Assembly (NCBI GenBank): GCA_010672965.1
Contig: JAAHFN010000010.1
Location: forward strand, 1-64,000
Source of the DNA: Oscillatoria sp. SIO1A7
Lineage (GTDB): Bacteria; Cyanobacteriota; Cyanobacteriia; Cyanobacteriales; Laspinemataceae
Reading direction: 5' to 3'
Length of the DNA: 64,000 bases
The position numbers and the translations under genes were made by a program. Positions within the stretch are counted from its first letter, which is position 1. Each line of letters begins with the position of its first letter. The notes under the pieces are model-generated. The model was not told the origin of the DNA. It saw only the letters and a list, made by a program, of their open reading frames with translations, and made no database searches. Positions 17,073 to 25,888 of the stretch are shown here, piece after piece.

Positions 17073-18169
17073 TGCTTGTCCTTAACAACCTGCCTTAACA
17101 GGTCTTCCCACATACCCATTATTTTTTCCAAGCTAAAGCGATCGGTTACTTCTACCGCTCTATTTGCTAGGCACTGACATTCCTCTTCATCAGACATCAG
17201 TCGTTCCATTGCTGCGCTCAAAGCTGACACATCTTCGTTCGCAACTAGGATGCCATCTATACCATCCCGTATAATTTCTTTTGGTCCAGTGGGGCAATCT
17301 GTAGATACTACTGGTAATCCACAAGCCATTGCCTCGCACAGTGCGTTTGGGAAGCCTTCATAACGAGAAGACAAAACAAATAAGTTTGCTTGTCTCAGAT
17401 GGGCGTAAGGATTTTTCACTTTTCCCAAAAACGAAACCCTATGTTTAATGCTTAAACTTTCGCTAAGGACTTCAAGTTCCGAACGCAATGAACCCTCACC
17501 CAAAATAAATAGTTTCCACTGAGTATGCTTGTCTTTTAATTTAGCAAATGCTTTAAGTAGAATGTCAAATCCTTTTTGAAAGGTTAGTCTGCCCATAGCT
17601 ACAATACAAGGATTTTGCAAATCAAGTACGGGCAAATCCTTATCTTCTGGCTGAAGAAATGCAGGATTAGGGATTGTAAAAATCTTATCTTTATGCAAAT
17701 TATCAAAATATTCAACAGATTGCTTGGAAACTACGCCAACTTGTTCCGCTTTTTGATATGTTAAAAATCTCAATATTTCCCATAACCAGCCTATAGAATA
17801 TTGAGAAGGATCGACTTGTTCCATAACTACTACAGGTTTCTTTAAACCTGTAGTAGCCAATAAGGTTATGACATTAACCTTGTCCATAAAGCTAATCACA
17901 ACATCAGACTTGCTTTTGGCAATTGCATCGCGAAGCACTAAGGCGCGCCTGACGTTGTTGCTAATTGCCATTAAAACATTTTCAGACTTTTTAGCAATAC
18001 CCAAGGGAATATAATTAACTCTAGAATCAAGAGAATAAAAGGGCGATTCGCTGGAAAATGTTAACAATGTAATTTCCCTACCCCTTTCGACCCAGTAATT
18101 TGCCATAGAAGACATCACTCTTTCTGCACCTCCGCAGCCGAGAGATGAAATTACCAGTGTTAGACGCAT
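17069..18169 (-). CDS. GT4 family glycosyltransferase
   Basis: 366 residues. The N-terminus is MRLTLVISSLGCGGAERV; the C-terminal half has MGRLTFQKGFDILL, the E-x7-E motif EGFPNALCE and the signature GLPVVSTDCPTGPKEII found in GalNAc/GlcNAc-type GT4 enzymes of capsule and O-antigen loci. It overlaps the methyltransferase gene downstream by ATGA. The donor could be a HexNAc, but this is only a family-level guess. Confidence 0.87.
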   Translation of the reverse strand: MRLTLVISSLGCGGAERVMSSMANYWVERGREITLLTFSSESPFYSLDSRVNYIPLGIAKKSENVLMAISNNVRRALVLRDAIAKSKSDVVISFMDKVNVITLLATTGLKKPVVVMEQVDPSQYSIGWLWEILRFLTYQKAEQVGVVSKQSVEYFDNLHKDKIFTIPNPAFLQPEDKDLPVLDLQNPCIVAMGRLTFQKGFDILLKAFAKLKDKHTQWKLFILGEGSLRSELEVLSESLSIKHRVSFLGKVKNPYAHLRQANLFVLSSRYEGFPNALCEAMACGLPVVSTDCPTGPKEIIRDGIDGILVANEDVSALSAAMERLMSDEEECQCLANRAVEVTDRFSLEKIMGMWEDLLRQVVKDKQ

Positions 18170-18255
18170 TTTTTGACCCCTTTCCCTACAAAATCATTCC
18201 TTGGTAACGCAAAAAATATAATTACCAGAACCACGGATGCCAAAAATATGTAAAA

Positions 18256-19482
18256 TTAGTTTCCTTCCCTACTCCACAATACTGTTTCCCCATTCCAACC
18301 ATTGTTAATGGAGCGAACTGATTCTGAAATCATTGTCTGTGCATCTAAGAAATAATCCAATTCTTGTTTTTTGATAGATTTTTCAAAAAAGCTGCGATCG
18401 TGTTCGTAGATTTGACTGTAGTTACCGAGGGAAGCAATTACAAGGGAAGAATGTGACAGAAACGACACGATTAAACCTACTTGTAAAAACAATACTATAA
18501 GCTCTATTGGATAATATGATATTCTTTCATCTATTAATATTGGTTCGTAATTATTTGATAATCTATTCGATAAAGCTACATTTTCTACAGTGCTACAGCG
18601 AGGATGAGGCTTAATTATAACCTTTCCTCCCGAAGGACAGTGTTTCTTTACAAGTTCTAAATATCCCGATACTTTTTGTTCAAACTCTACAGTTCCTTCT
18701 TTTATTGGACCCGATGATGTAGTTAACAGCATCATGTCAATCCGAGACCCGTCCAGATCGCACTTACTCTGTAAATAACCTAAAACCTCTGGTTTGATAA
18801 ACTCAGAAGCAGCCTTTATGATTTCCTTGAAGAGGGATAAAGAAACAAAACTATGCTTAATATTTTTTAGATACGCTCCTGAGTAATCAATCGGAATGGT
18901 AAGAACTGCTTCATCAAATTTTAAAAGAGGTATTTCTTGCTTAGTCTTTTTTATTAAAGCAGTTTTAATATTTGTGTAAATACGTCTTTTTAAACTAGGC
19001 TTCCAAGGATTGATTTTTTTAAAAAACTTGGGGTCGTACACCAATCCATAACCGTCTCCATAAGTTATTTTGTAAGCGTCTGAATAAGCATACATTAGAA
19101 GATTGCTAAGCGGGCCAAAGTTTTCTCTTAATAAATAAACTTCATCAACTCGCTCTACTCCAATTAATTGTTTTAAGTTGCTAGCTTTTTTTTTCAGGCT
19201 ACCTAAGTTTCTGACGAGTGAGGTTGCTGTTTTTGTTTCTATAAATATTTTGTGCTGCCACTGCCAAAACTTTGATAGTTCCAGAATAGCATTAGCGAAC
19301 TCGTACTCGCGATGGTAAGAGTAAAATAAGTCTGCTACTACTAATACATATTGCGTTTCTTTGTCTGGGAATAAAGATTCTCTTGACTTAGCAGCGCATA
19401 GAGCAGCTAAAAGTTGAGTCGTACCGCAAACGCAAAGCAAAGAAACTCTTTGTTTTGTTGCAGGTTTTGTTTCAGGGTTCAT
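18256..19482 (-). CDS. Polysialyltransferase-like glycosyltransferase
   Basis: 408 residues. The N-terminal region (VSLLCVCGTTQLLAALCA) has the CGxxQLL pattern of the alpha-2,8-polysialyltransferase (POLYST) family. A middle segment has TYGDGYG, and the C-terminal half has VIIKPHPRCS, the KxHPR-type motif of GT-B sialyl-like transferases that bind CMP-sugars. The gene sits next to a complete pseudaminic-acid-type pathway, so a CMP-nonulosonate is the obvious donor candidate. Family membership is judged from motifs, not from a profile search. Confidence 0.6.
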   Translation of the reverse strand: MNPETKPATKQRVSLLCVCGTTQLLAALCAAKSRESLFPDKETQYVLVVADLFYSYHREYEFANAILELSKFWQWQHKIFIETKTATSLVRNLGSLKKKASNLKQLIGVERVDEVYLLRENFGPLSNLLMYAYSDAYKITYGDGYGLVYDPKFFKKINPWKPSLKRRIYTNIKTALIKKTKQEIPLLKFDEAVLTIPIDYSGAYLKNIKHSFVSLSLFKEIIKAASEFIKPEVLGYLQSKCDLDGSRIDMMLLTTSSGPIKEGTVEFEQKVSGYLELVKKHCPSGGKVIIKPHPRCSTVENVALSNRLSNNYEPILIDERISYYPIELIVLFLQVGLIVSFLSHSSLVIASLGNYSQIYEHDRSFFEKSIKKQELDYFLDAQTMISESVRSINNGWNGETVLWSREGN

Positions 19483-19486
19483 ATAG

Positions 19487-19546
19487 CTAAAAATATACTG
19501 CCAAAATCTCGTTCTCTTGTAGCCAGAGATAGTTTTCCCAATACAT
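19487..19546 (-). pseudogene. Stub of a YoeB-like toxin gene
   Basis: A 19-codon frame reading WENYLWLQENEIL matches the start of YoeB/Txe toxins, which typically read W-E-D-Y-L-Y-W-Q near residues 10-17. The expected first residues (KVTFT) are encoded just upstream in another frame, so the start is frameshifted, and the rest of the toxin (about 65 residues, including the catalytic C-terminus) is absent. It follows the YefM relic in the usual antitoxin-toxin order. Confidence 0.6.
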
Positions 19547-19558
19547 GTAAAAGTAACT

Positions 19559-19813
19559 TTATTTATAAATTAATTCTCTAACTGATTTGTTTCCTGATTT
19601 GGCTTGTTCTATAGATTCTTATAGGTGTTTGGCATTGGCTGGATTGGATAATAAATAGAGCGTTTCTTGCCAAGAGTTAAATTCATCTAAAGGCATTAAA
19701 ACGGCTTGCGTGCCTCGAACGCTACATAAGATAGTTGGCTCGACATCAAGGCTAACTCTATCGATTATTTCATCTAGTTCTTGCTTGGCTTGTTTACTTG
19801 TAATTGCCTTCAT
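19559..19813 (-). pseudogene. YefM/Phd-type antitoxin with premature stop
   Basis: The open part (ATG at 19813) encodes 64 residues beginning MKAITSKQAKQELDEII and ending NPANAKHL, a YefM DNA-binding antitoxin. The frame then meets TAA at 19619-19621 but continues as ESIEQAKSGNKSVRELIYK to a second stop at 19559. The usual YefM tail reads LLESIEQ, so a single TTA to TAA change explains the stop. The toxin-neutralising C-terminus would be lost, matching the decay of the toxin next to it. The truncated protein might still bind DNA. Confidence 0.8.
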
Positions 19814-19862
19814 TGTTAAATGTCAAGTTATTTACATCAGCAGGCTGAGAGTCTTTTATAAC

Positions 19863-20915
19863 TCACTTTAATAACTCGAAAGTCAAAGGGGTTCCTGCTT
19901 GAATATCTTGCTTAACGGCTAACCCCAGCAATGAGTCTAGATACTTCGGAGGCAAGCCCGACCCCGGACGAATTGCCCTGACATTCTCGGTAGTCAACCT
20001 ATCCCCAGCTTTCATATTTTCAGCCACATACAAGCTGCGCCTAAATACTGTAGATTTTTGCTCCGACTCAGTCGGGCCGTACTGAACCCGACCTAAAGCC
20101 CGCCAAGCTCGTTCGGACTCTACCACCAGTTGCGCCATTTCTTCGGGTTCCATAGAAAACGCCGAATCGACGCCACCATCAGCACGACGCAAGGTAAAGT
20201 GTTTTTCAACTACCGTCGCACCCAGGGCAACACTGGCGACTGCCGCACCAATGCCCATTGTGTGGTCGGAGAGACCCACTTGTACGTCAAACAGTTCCCG
20301 CAGATGAGGAATAGTTAACAGGTTGCTGTTTTCTGGAGTGGCGGGATAGGTGCTGGTGCATTTGAGTAAAATGAGATCCTGACAGCCTGCTTCTCTTGCG
20401 GCTCGGACGGTTTCATCCAGTTCGGCTACTGTGGCCATACCCGTAGAGATTATTATCGGCTTGCCCGTGCTGGCGACTTTGCGAATTAGGGGCAAGTCGG
20501 TATTTTCAAAGGAGGCGATTTTGTAGCAGGGGACATCCAAGGATTCGAGAAAATCAACGGCGGTGGCATCAAAGGGAGTGCTAAAACCAATCATGCCCAG
20601 TTCTTTGCAGCGTTTGAGAATGGGTTCGTGCCATTGCCAAGGGGTATGAGCTTGCTGGTATAGTTCGTAGAGAGAATGACCGTACCATAAACTGTTGGGG
20701 TCGTCAATGAAAAATTCTCCCTCCTTAATATCTAAGGTCATGGTGTCGGCAGTGTAGGTTTGCAGCTTGAGACCATGCGCTCCTGCTTTGGCTGCCGCTT
20801 CTACGATTTCTAAGGCTCTTTCTAAGGACTGATTGTGATTGCCAGACATTTCGGCAATGATAAAGGGGGGATGATTTTGTCCTGTTTTGCAGTTGGCTAT
20901 TTTAATTTCTTGCAT
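19863..20915 (-). CDS. pseI: Pseudaminic acid synthase (NeuB family)
   Basis: 350 residues. The TIM-barrel NeuB domain (about 1-280) has IIAEMSGNHN, GFSTPFD, YKIASFE, IISTGMA, LLKCTSTYPA and GLSDHT. The C-terminal SAF (antifreeze-like) domain (about 290-350) has RSLYVAENMKAGD and VRAIRPGSGLPP. The enzyme condenses a 6-carbon 2,4-diacetamido sugar with phosphoenolpyruvate to a nine-carbon nonulosonate. Presence of PseB, PseC and PseG in the same run supports pseudaminate rather than sialate. Last gene of the nonulosonate block; 19 bp after the PIG-L gene. Confidence 0.9.
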   Translation of the reverse strand: MQEIKIANCKTGQNHPPFIIAEMSGNHNQSLERALEIVEAAAKAGAHGLKLQTYTADTMTLDIKEGEFFIDDPNSLWYGHSLYELYQQAHTPWQWHEPILKRCKELGMIGFSTPFDATAVDFLESLDVPCYKIASFENTDLPLIRKVASTGKPIIISTGMATVAELDETVRAAREAGCQDLILLKCTSTYPATPENSNLLTIPHLRELFDVQVGLSDHTMGIGAAVASVALGATVVEKHFTLRRADGGVDSAFSMEPEEMAQLVVESERAWRALGRVQYGPTESEQKSTVFRRSLYVAENMKAGDRLTTENVRAIRPGSGLPPKYLDSLLGLAVKQDIQAGTPLTFELLK

Positions 20916-20933
20916 AAATAATTTTGCATTAAT

Positions 20934-21620
20934 TTAGCTAATTATATTTCTACCTAAAACAAATGCTTCAGCCGCTTCCACACCAATCATAGAACCTCGC
21001 CACTTGGCTAAATACTCTAAAGCAGTCAACGAACGAGGATGAGGCCAAGGACGGATTTCAGATTGGTATGTTTCTAGTGCTTTAAGCTTGAGCGTCAAGG
21101 TATCTGAAATATCAACAAACCAATTTGGAGTAAAGGCTGGGGCAGAATTGGGTGTTTGCCACTCCGTACTAGAAGCCACTTCAAAGAATAGTAAGGTTTT
21201 GACCTGACTACCAGGTAGAGGGCGGCAGGCTGTGACTACCGCTTCGTGAATGCGACGGTGATCGATATTAACATCACCTGGATGATGAGTGTAGATGATG
21301 TCTGGATTGTGTTGGTTAATGGCTTTCTCGATAATTTTAATGATGTCGAGTAAATCACAACTATCCATCCGATTGTCGGGAAAGTTGTGCAAAGATAAAG
21401 AGGTTGCTCCTAAAATTTCTCTGGCTTGATTGGCCATTTTAGCTAAAGCAGATAATTCAGATTTTCGCTCTTCTGGATTGCGTTGAGCATCTCTGCTTGT
21501 CACTCCTTCTGCCAAAATCACCACATGAACCGAGTCTCCTTGTTGGGAGTGTTTGGCGATAGTTCCACCACATCCTAAAACTTCATCATCGGGATGAGCC
21601 GCTACAACCAATACATTCAT
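20934..21620 (-). CDS. PIG-L family N-deacetylase
   Basis: 228 residues with the zinc site AHPDDEVLGCGG (8-19), a later HHPGD and NIDHRRIHEAV segment that supplies the third ligand, and the LmbE/PIG-L length. These enzymes remove acetyl groups from GlcNAc-type substrates. Its start overlaps the stop of the formyltransferase gene (ATGA), so the pair probably replaces an N-acetyl with an N-formyl group on a pathway intermediate or on the finished nonulosonate. That pairing is inference from coupling. Confidence 0.85.
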   Translation of the reverse strand: MNVLVVAAHPDDEVLGCGGTIAKHSQQGDSVHVVILAEGVTSRDAQRNPEERKSELSALAKMANQAREILGATSLSLHNFPDNRMDSCDLLDIIKIIEKAINQHNPDIIYTHHPGDVNIDHRRIHEAVVTACRPLPGSQVKTLLFFEVASSTEWQTPNSAPAFTPNWFVDISDTLTLKLKALETYQSEIRPWPHPRSLTALEYLAKWRGSMIGVEAAEAFVLGRNIIS

Positions 21621-22309
21621 TTTGGTTTTTCCTCAATCGGCGCGATCGTGACATCAGCTACAATACGACCATCATACAAGGCAGAGCGACTGAATTCATA
21701 GCGAAACCCTTGATGTTCGATAAAGGCCTTTGGGTATCCTTCGGCGTCTAACATCCGAATGAAGTCATGCAGGTTTGACAGAGAAGATAGTTCGGGAATT
21801 GCGCTTTCTGCTGGTTTCCGTCTTTTAAAGATTGTCGCTTCGCCAGTCTGGGGGATAGGTGTTGGTTCTTCTGCAACAATTTTCTCGATCATTTTGGCTG
21901 CTAGGGTGGTGGATCGGATATAAATTTCTTCAGCATTTCCTCCCAAGCCCAGGTCTTCTTTCAGGTAAACTGGCCCAGCATCAAATTCTTGAGTCATGCG
22001 TAGGGCAGTTAATTTAGTCTGCTGATGCCCGCGAATGATTAAGTTTTGCAATGGACTTCCCCCTCTGCCGTAAGGAACATCAGTCATGTGAAAGCAGACA
22101 CATTCGTAGTTGGCTATAATTTCTTCAGGAACTTTCCAAGACCAGTGGAGAAAAAATATATACCGAGGATCTACACCTTGGATTGTCTGTAAATTTAGTC
22201 GTTCGAGAGATTTAATCAAATACCACCGAGAGGAAATGCTACCCTTTTTTTGTTGAAAAATTGCTTCATTCCAAGGCTTACTGCCAACTAAAATATATTT
22301 TTTATTCAT
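21617..22309 (-). CDS. Sugar N-formyltransferase-like protein
   Basis: 230 residues related to the methionyl-tRNA/ArnA formyltransferase fold. The segment CFHMTDVPYGRGGSPLQN (about 87-104) takes the place of the HPSLLPxYRG motif, with the catalytic His and a following DAGPVY loop (about 125-130). A small C-terminal region (130-230) differs from tRNA enzymes. N10-formyltetrahydrofolate would be the donor and an amino sugar the acceptor. It is coupled to a deacetylase (ATGA) and overlaps the PseG fusion by 8 bp, so it belongs to the nonulosonate operon. Confidence 0.78.
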   Translation of the reverse strand: MNKKYILVGSKPWNEAIFQQKKGSISSRWYLIKSLERLNLQTIQGVDPRYIFFLHWSWKVPEEIIANYECVCFHMTDVPYGRGGSPLQNLIIRGHQQTKLTALRMTQEFDAGPVYLKEDLGLGGNAEEIYIRSTTLAAKMIEKIVAEEPTPIPQTGEATIFKRRKPAESAIPELSSLSNLHDFIRMLDAEGYPKAFIEHQGFRYEFSRSALYDGRIVADVTIAPIEEKPK

Positions 22310-23804
22310 GTAATAGGCGCAATATGTAGTGATATGCTAGATTACTATTTACCATTATAGCTTCAAAAAAATCAAAATTACTTTTTTCAAAACCGCGAAT
22401 TGAAGCCTTGTTTTCTACTTTAATAAAAGAATGAACTAACTCTATAGAAACCTCTTTTGATAAATACAATATTCCTTTGCTAATAATCGCACTGGCTAGT
22501 CCTTTACCTCTATTTTTCTTTTCTATACTGATATCTATTTCAGCCTCTTTATTTCCAATAAGTTCAAACCTAACTTGCCCGATGGGATTATTGTTAATAT
22601 CTTCAACAATAAAAATAAAGCAGGTTTTGCTAGTCAGCTTACTCTCGAACCATTTAACGTGGGTTTCCCAGTTAATATATTCTGAATAAAAGGCAGAGTC
22701 TCGTACTTCTGGATCGTTTGCCCAGTGCCAAAGAAGTTCGCAATCTTCTTCTCTTACGGATCTTAATTGTATGGAATTTGCTTCTAAACTTTTTACGATT
22801 CTGGATACTCCTTCACCATCTACTATTTGCTGGCTAACTTCAATCGCCTTCGTTCGTTGTTCTGTGCATTGCAAAAATGTAGAAAATGTATCGGCCATGT
22901 TCTGGGCCTTGACATTTTGATGCCAGCCTAGATTAACTGCCTGGTTAAGAGTTGCTAGTTTTTCGGCGATCGCTCTCTGATTCTCGGCCAAGACCAGCAA
23001 AAGACTCGGCAAGCCCATAAAAGCCAACTCCCAGCAAGTGCTACCCCCAGCGGAAATTGCCACATCTGCCCAAGCCATCAACTGTGGCATATTTGTCACA
23101 TTGCGTTGCAAGCGGATGGGAAACCGCGAATCTTGTACCGCCATTTCCAGAGTTTCATAATGGGGGTTACTTCCTCCCACCACGACTACTGCCTCTAGTT
23201 CTTCCACCTCCACAAGCTGCAAAGCCCGAATCACTTTTAGCGTCACATTATCTGGGTCTGCCCCACCCAAGGTGACTAAAACTTTTTTAGCGATCGCAGG
23301 CACTGTTCTCTGCCATCCCTGCCATTGCCAAAACTCCCGCCGCAAAAGAGTGTAACGAGTGCCCAGCAATAGCTGAGTACAAGGTTCTCGATTCCGATAC
23401 CATTGCTCCTCAGCAGAGATATTTTGATTCAGAACCAGATCGGCATAATAATGTTCTGCATGTCCGCAGTCATCTATGAATAACAGACGCAATCCAGAAT
23501 CTTTGATGGTTTTCTGATATTCCCCCCCGAAGCGATACCCATCTACCACAACCCAACTCGCCTGTAACTCGCGAGCGACTGCGGCAGTTTCCCTTGCATC
23601 TGCCGCACTCCCTGGCTCTGTTGTCAAACAGACAACTTGCATTCCCTCTGACTCGATCCGTTTTTCTAAGGCAGGGACGGGATTGGCCATTGCAAAAATT
23701 GGCTCTCCTTTAGCACCTTGCCATGCCTGAGCGAGAGCCAAGCAGCGCATGACGTGACCCGTGCCTATCTTGGCAGAAGCATCTGCGCGTATTAATAGCT
23801 TCAT
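22302..23804 (-). CDS. pseG: PseG hydrolase fused to a GNAT acetyltransferase
   Basis: 500 residues in two domains. Residues 1-340 are PseG: GTGHVMRCLALA (14-25), VTLGGADPDN (177-186) and SAGGSTCWELAFMGLP (251-266) form the UDP-sugar binding cleft of this GT-B-like hydrolase, which removes UDP from the 2,4-diacetamido-L-altrose nucleotide. Residues 345-500 are a GNAT domain (IQLRSVREEDCELLWHWAND; acetyl-CoA loop NRGKGLASAI). A separate PseH-like GNAT exists at 26747, so this domain may modify another amine. It overlaps the formyltransferase gene by 8 bp. Confidence 0.88.
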   Translation of the reverse strand: MKLLIRADASAKIGTGHVMRCLALAQAWQGAKGEPIFAMANPVPALEKRIESEGMQVVCLTTEPGSAADARETAAVARELQASWVVVDGYRFGGEYQKTIKDSGLRLLFIDDCGHAEHYYADLVLNQNISAEEQWYRNREPCTQLLLGTRYTLLRREFWQWQGWQRTVPAIAKKVLVTLGGADPDNVTLKVIRALQLVEVEELEAVVVVGGSNPHYETLEMAVQDSRFPIRLQRNVTNMPQLMAWADVAISAGGSTCWELAFMGLPSLLLVLAENQRAIAEKLATLNQAVNLGWHQNVKAQNMADTFSTFLQCTEQRTKAIEVSQQIVDGEGVSRIVKSLEANSIQLRSVREEDCELLWHWANDPEVRDSAFYSEYINWETHVKWFESKLTSKTCFIFIVEDINNNPIGQVRFELIGNKEAEIDISIEKKNRGKGLASAIISKGILYLSKEVSIELVHSFIKVENKASIRGFEKSNFDFFEAIMVNSNLAYHYILRLLHE

Positions 23805-23848
23805 TTTATAACTTGAAAAGTGAAAAGTTAAAAGTGAAGAGTTAAAAG

Positions 23849-25888
23849 TTAATTCAATCGCTTAAATCCACTGTGACAAACAGGACTCTTGAGCAAGGTT
23901 TTCACATCTCGACCTGCTTCACATTCTGCAATTAAGCCAAATACGGGGTCGAGAGCATCAAAATAAGCATCTACCACCTGCTGTGTATGTTCTGTACAGA
24001 CATAAACACTGGTAGCTGCCAAGTAACCTTGGACTAACATTTCTTGTGTAATCAGTGTTTTATATTCCAACATTCTCGGACTATAAAAACTAAACCCAAT
24101 TAATGCGGGCATACCTGAAATTTTAATATTTAGATTATACTTATCAGCTAATTTTATCCACCCCTCTCCAATCTTTTTACCTGTCTCAGCGATTTGTTTC
24201 CAAGACTGGATGCGTTCCATCACTTCCAAAGTTTTTAGACCAGCAGTTGGCCCAATGCGTTCGGTCCAGAAGGTGCTACTAATAAATGTACTTTGAGCCG
24301 CTTCCATCACCTCACGCCGTCCAATTGTGGCAGTAATCGCATAACCATTGCCTAGTGCTTTGCCAAACATGGCCATATCTGGCTCTACGTTATACAGCTT
24401 ATGGAGTCCACCAAAGGTTTGCCGAAACCCAGAGGTACATTCATCAAAAATCAGAACAATTCCTTTGTCCGTGGCCAGTTGTCTAACCTTTTCTAAAAAA
24501 CCAGGTTGGGGACTTTCGCTACGGGCAACCTCCATTTTGATTACACCAATATCATGGTTCTTAACTAAATATTCTAATTCATCAAACCGATTGTAATTAA
24601 AAGGATAGATAGTATCGCTAAGAACTCCAGGAACCCCATTCGGTTCTAACCCAGGTAAAAGATGTCCAGTTAAGTTTTGCTCATTTTCTAAATTGGCAGC
24701 TAAATACCAATCATGCCAACCATGATAGCCACAAATAGCAACTTGATCTCGACCGGAAGCCGCACGAGCAATCCGAATGGCAATGGCATTAGCTTCACCC
24801 CCTGTCCGAGCAAACCGCACCATATTAGCCCAAGGATGTAGTTCTACCAAACGCTCTGCTAGATAAACTTCTTCAGGACAGTTAAATGTGGACATATTTC
24901 CTAAAGCAACTGTTTGATTTACTGCTTCATCAACTTCGGGATGTCCATAGCCCAAGATATTTGTCCCAATGCCCATAATAGACATATCAATATATTCTCT
25001 ATCGTCGAGATCCCAAACGTGACAGCCCTTAGCTTTGCTGAAATAAGCAGGCCACTGTTCGGGCAAAAACATCTCTGCTCGTTTGGATAGCAACATATTT
25101 CCCCCTGGAATTATCCGCTTGGCGCGTTTCCAGAGTTTTTGTCCCTTGCCTAGGTTAGCCCCTTCATTGCGGATGAGGTGTTGATTGGCAGTAAAAAATT
25201 CAGGGTGTTGCCTTTCTAGTTCCAGAACTTCTAGCCAGCTAAAGTCACAACAGGGTGCAAAATGCTCAAAAATGTTTTTAATTACTTCAAAGTCTTCCGG
25301 TTCATCGACTGTCCAACGTTTGCTAGAACAATCTTCAGTATGGTGAATATTGAGTAAGCGAAATTTTCCTGACTCCCGAATATAAGGGGTGACATGCTCT
25401 CTTTCATAGGGTTGACGGGCTTCCCGCCAAGCTTCAGCTAAGGCACTAAAACAAAAAACCTCAACATCTAAACCATCAGGATAAGTCGGTGGATTGGTAT
25501 TACTGAGATAGTCTATATTAGAATTTTGAAAGATTGAGATGGCTCTATCTACTAATTCAGCATCAACTAGCGGACAATCTCCAGTAATACGAATGACTGT
25601 TTCGGGTTTGTAAGCAGCAGCAACTTGATAGTAGCGATCGAGTACGTCGTCTTCACTTCCTTTATAGACTTCATAACCCAAGCCTCGAACGCAATCAACT
25701 AAAGGTTGGTTACGGGTATCTTGGGATGTTGCTACAATAATGCGATCGACAAGCTTAGACCGGGATAGTCGTCTTAATAGCAACTCAATCATTGGAGTTC
25801 CTAAAATTGGGCGCATCACCTTGTTAGGTAGGCGAGTTGAACCCATACGCGCTTGAATGATTGCCAAAGTTTTCATCTTAATTTCCAT
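23849..25888 (-). CDS. CMP-nonulosonate cytidylyltransferase fused to class III aminotransferase
   Basis: 679 residues. The N-terminal domain (about 5-245) is an SpsF/PseF-type cytidylyltransferase with IIQARMGSTRLPNKV (10-24) and RITGDCPLVD (100-109), expected to make the CMP-sugar. The C-terminal domain (about 250-679) is a fold-type I, class III aminotransferase close to glutamate-1-semialdehyde aminomutase: HPWANMVRFARTGGEANA, DECTSG (482-487) and the PLP lysine K510 in FGKALGNG. The natural substrate of the second half is unknown; it may aminate a keto-sugar acid. The start may be the ATG at codon 5; either way it overlaps the aldo/keto reductase gene. Confidence 0.85.
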   Translation of the reverse strand: MEIKMKTLAIIQARMGSTRLPNKVMRPILGTPMIELLLRRLSRSKLVDRIIVATSQDTRNQPLVDCVRGLGYEVYKGSEDDVLDRYYQVAAAYKPETVIRITGDCPLVDAELVDRAISIFQNSNIDYLSNTNPPTYPDGLDVEVFCFSALAEAWREARQPYEREHVTPYIRESGKFRLLNIHHTEDCSSKRWTVDEPEDFEVIKNIFEHFAPCCDFSWLEVLELERQHPEFFTANQHLIRNEGANLGKGQKLWKRAKRIIPGGNMLLSKRAEMFLPEQWPAYFSKAKGCHVWDLDDREYIDMSIMGIGTNILGYGHPEVDEAVNQTVALGNMSTFNCPEEVYLAERLVELHPWANMVRFARTGGEANAIAIRIARAASGRDQVAICGYHGWHDWYLAANLENEQNLTGHLLPGLEPNGVPGVLSDTIYPFNYNRFDELEYLVKNHDIGVIKMEVARSESPQPGFLEKVRQLATDKGIVLIFDECTSGFRQTFGGLHKLYNVEPDMAMFGKALGNGYAITATIGRREVMEAAQSTFISSTFWTERIGPTAGLKTLEVMERIQSWKQIAETGKKIGEGWIKLADKYNLNIKISGMPALIGFSFYSPRMLEYKTLITQEMLVQGYLAATSVYVCTEHTQQVVDAYFDALDPVFGLIAECEAGRDVKTLLKSPVCHSGFKRLN

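Noticed and set aside
19863-20915. Sialic acid (NeuB) instead of pseudaminic acid synthase
   Set aside because: PseB, PseC and PseG homologues in the same block favour pseudaminate; no NeuC/NeuA pair was seen.
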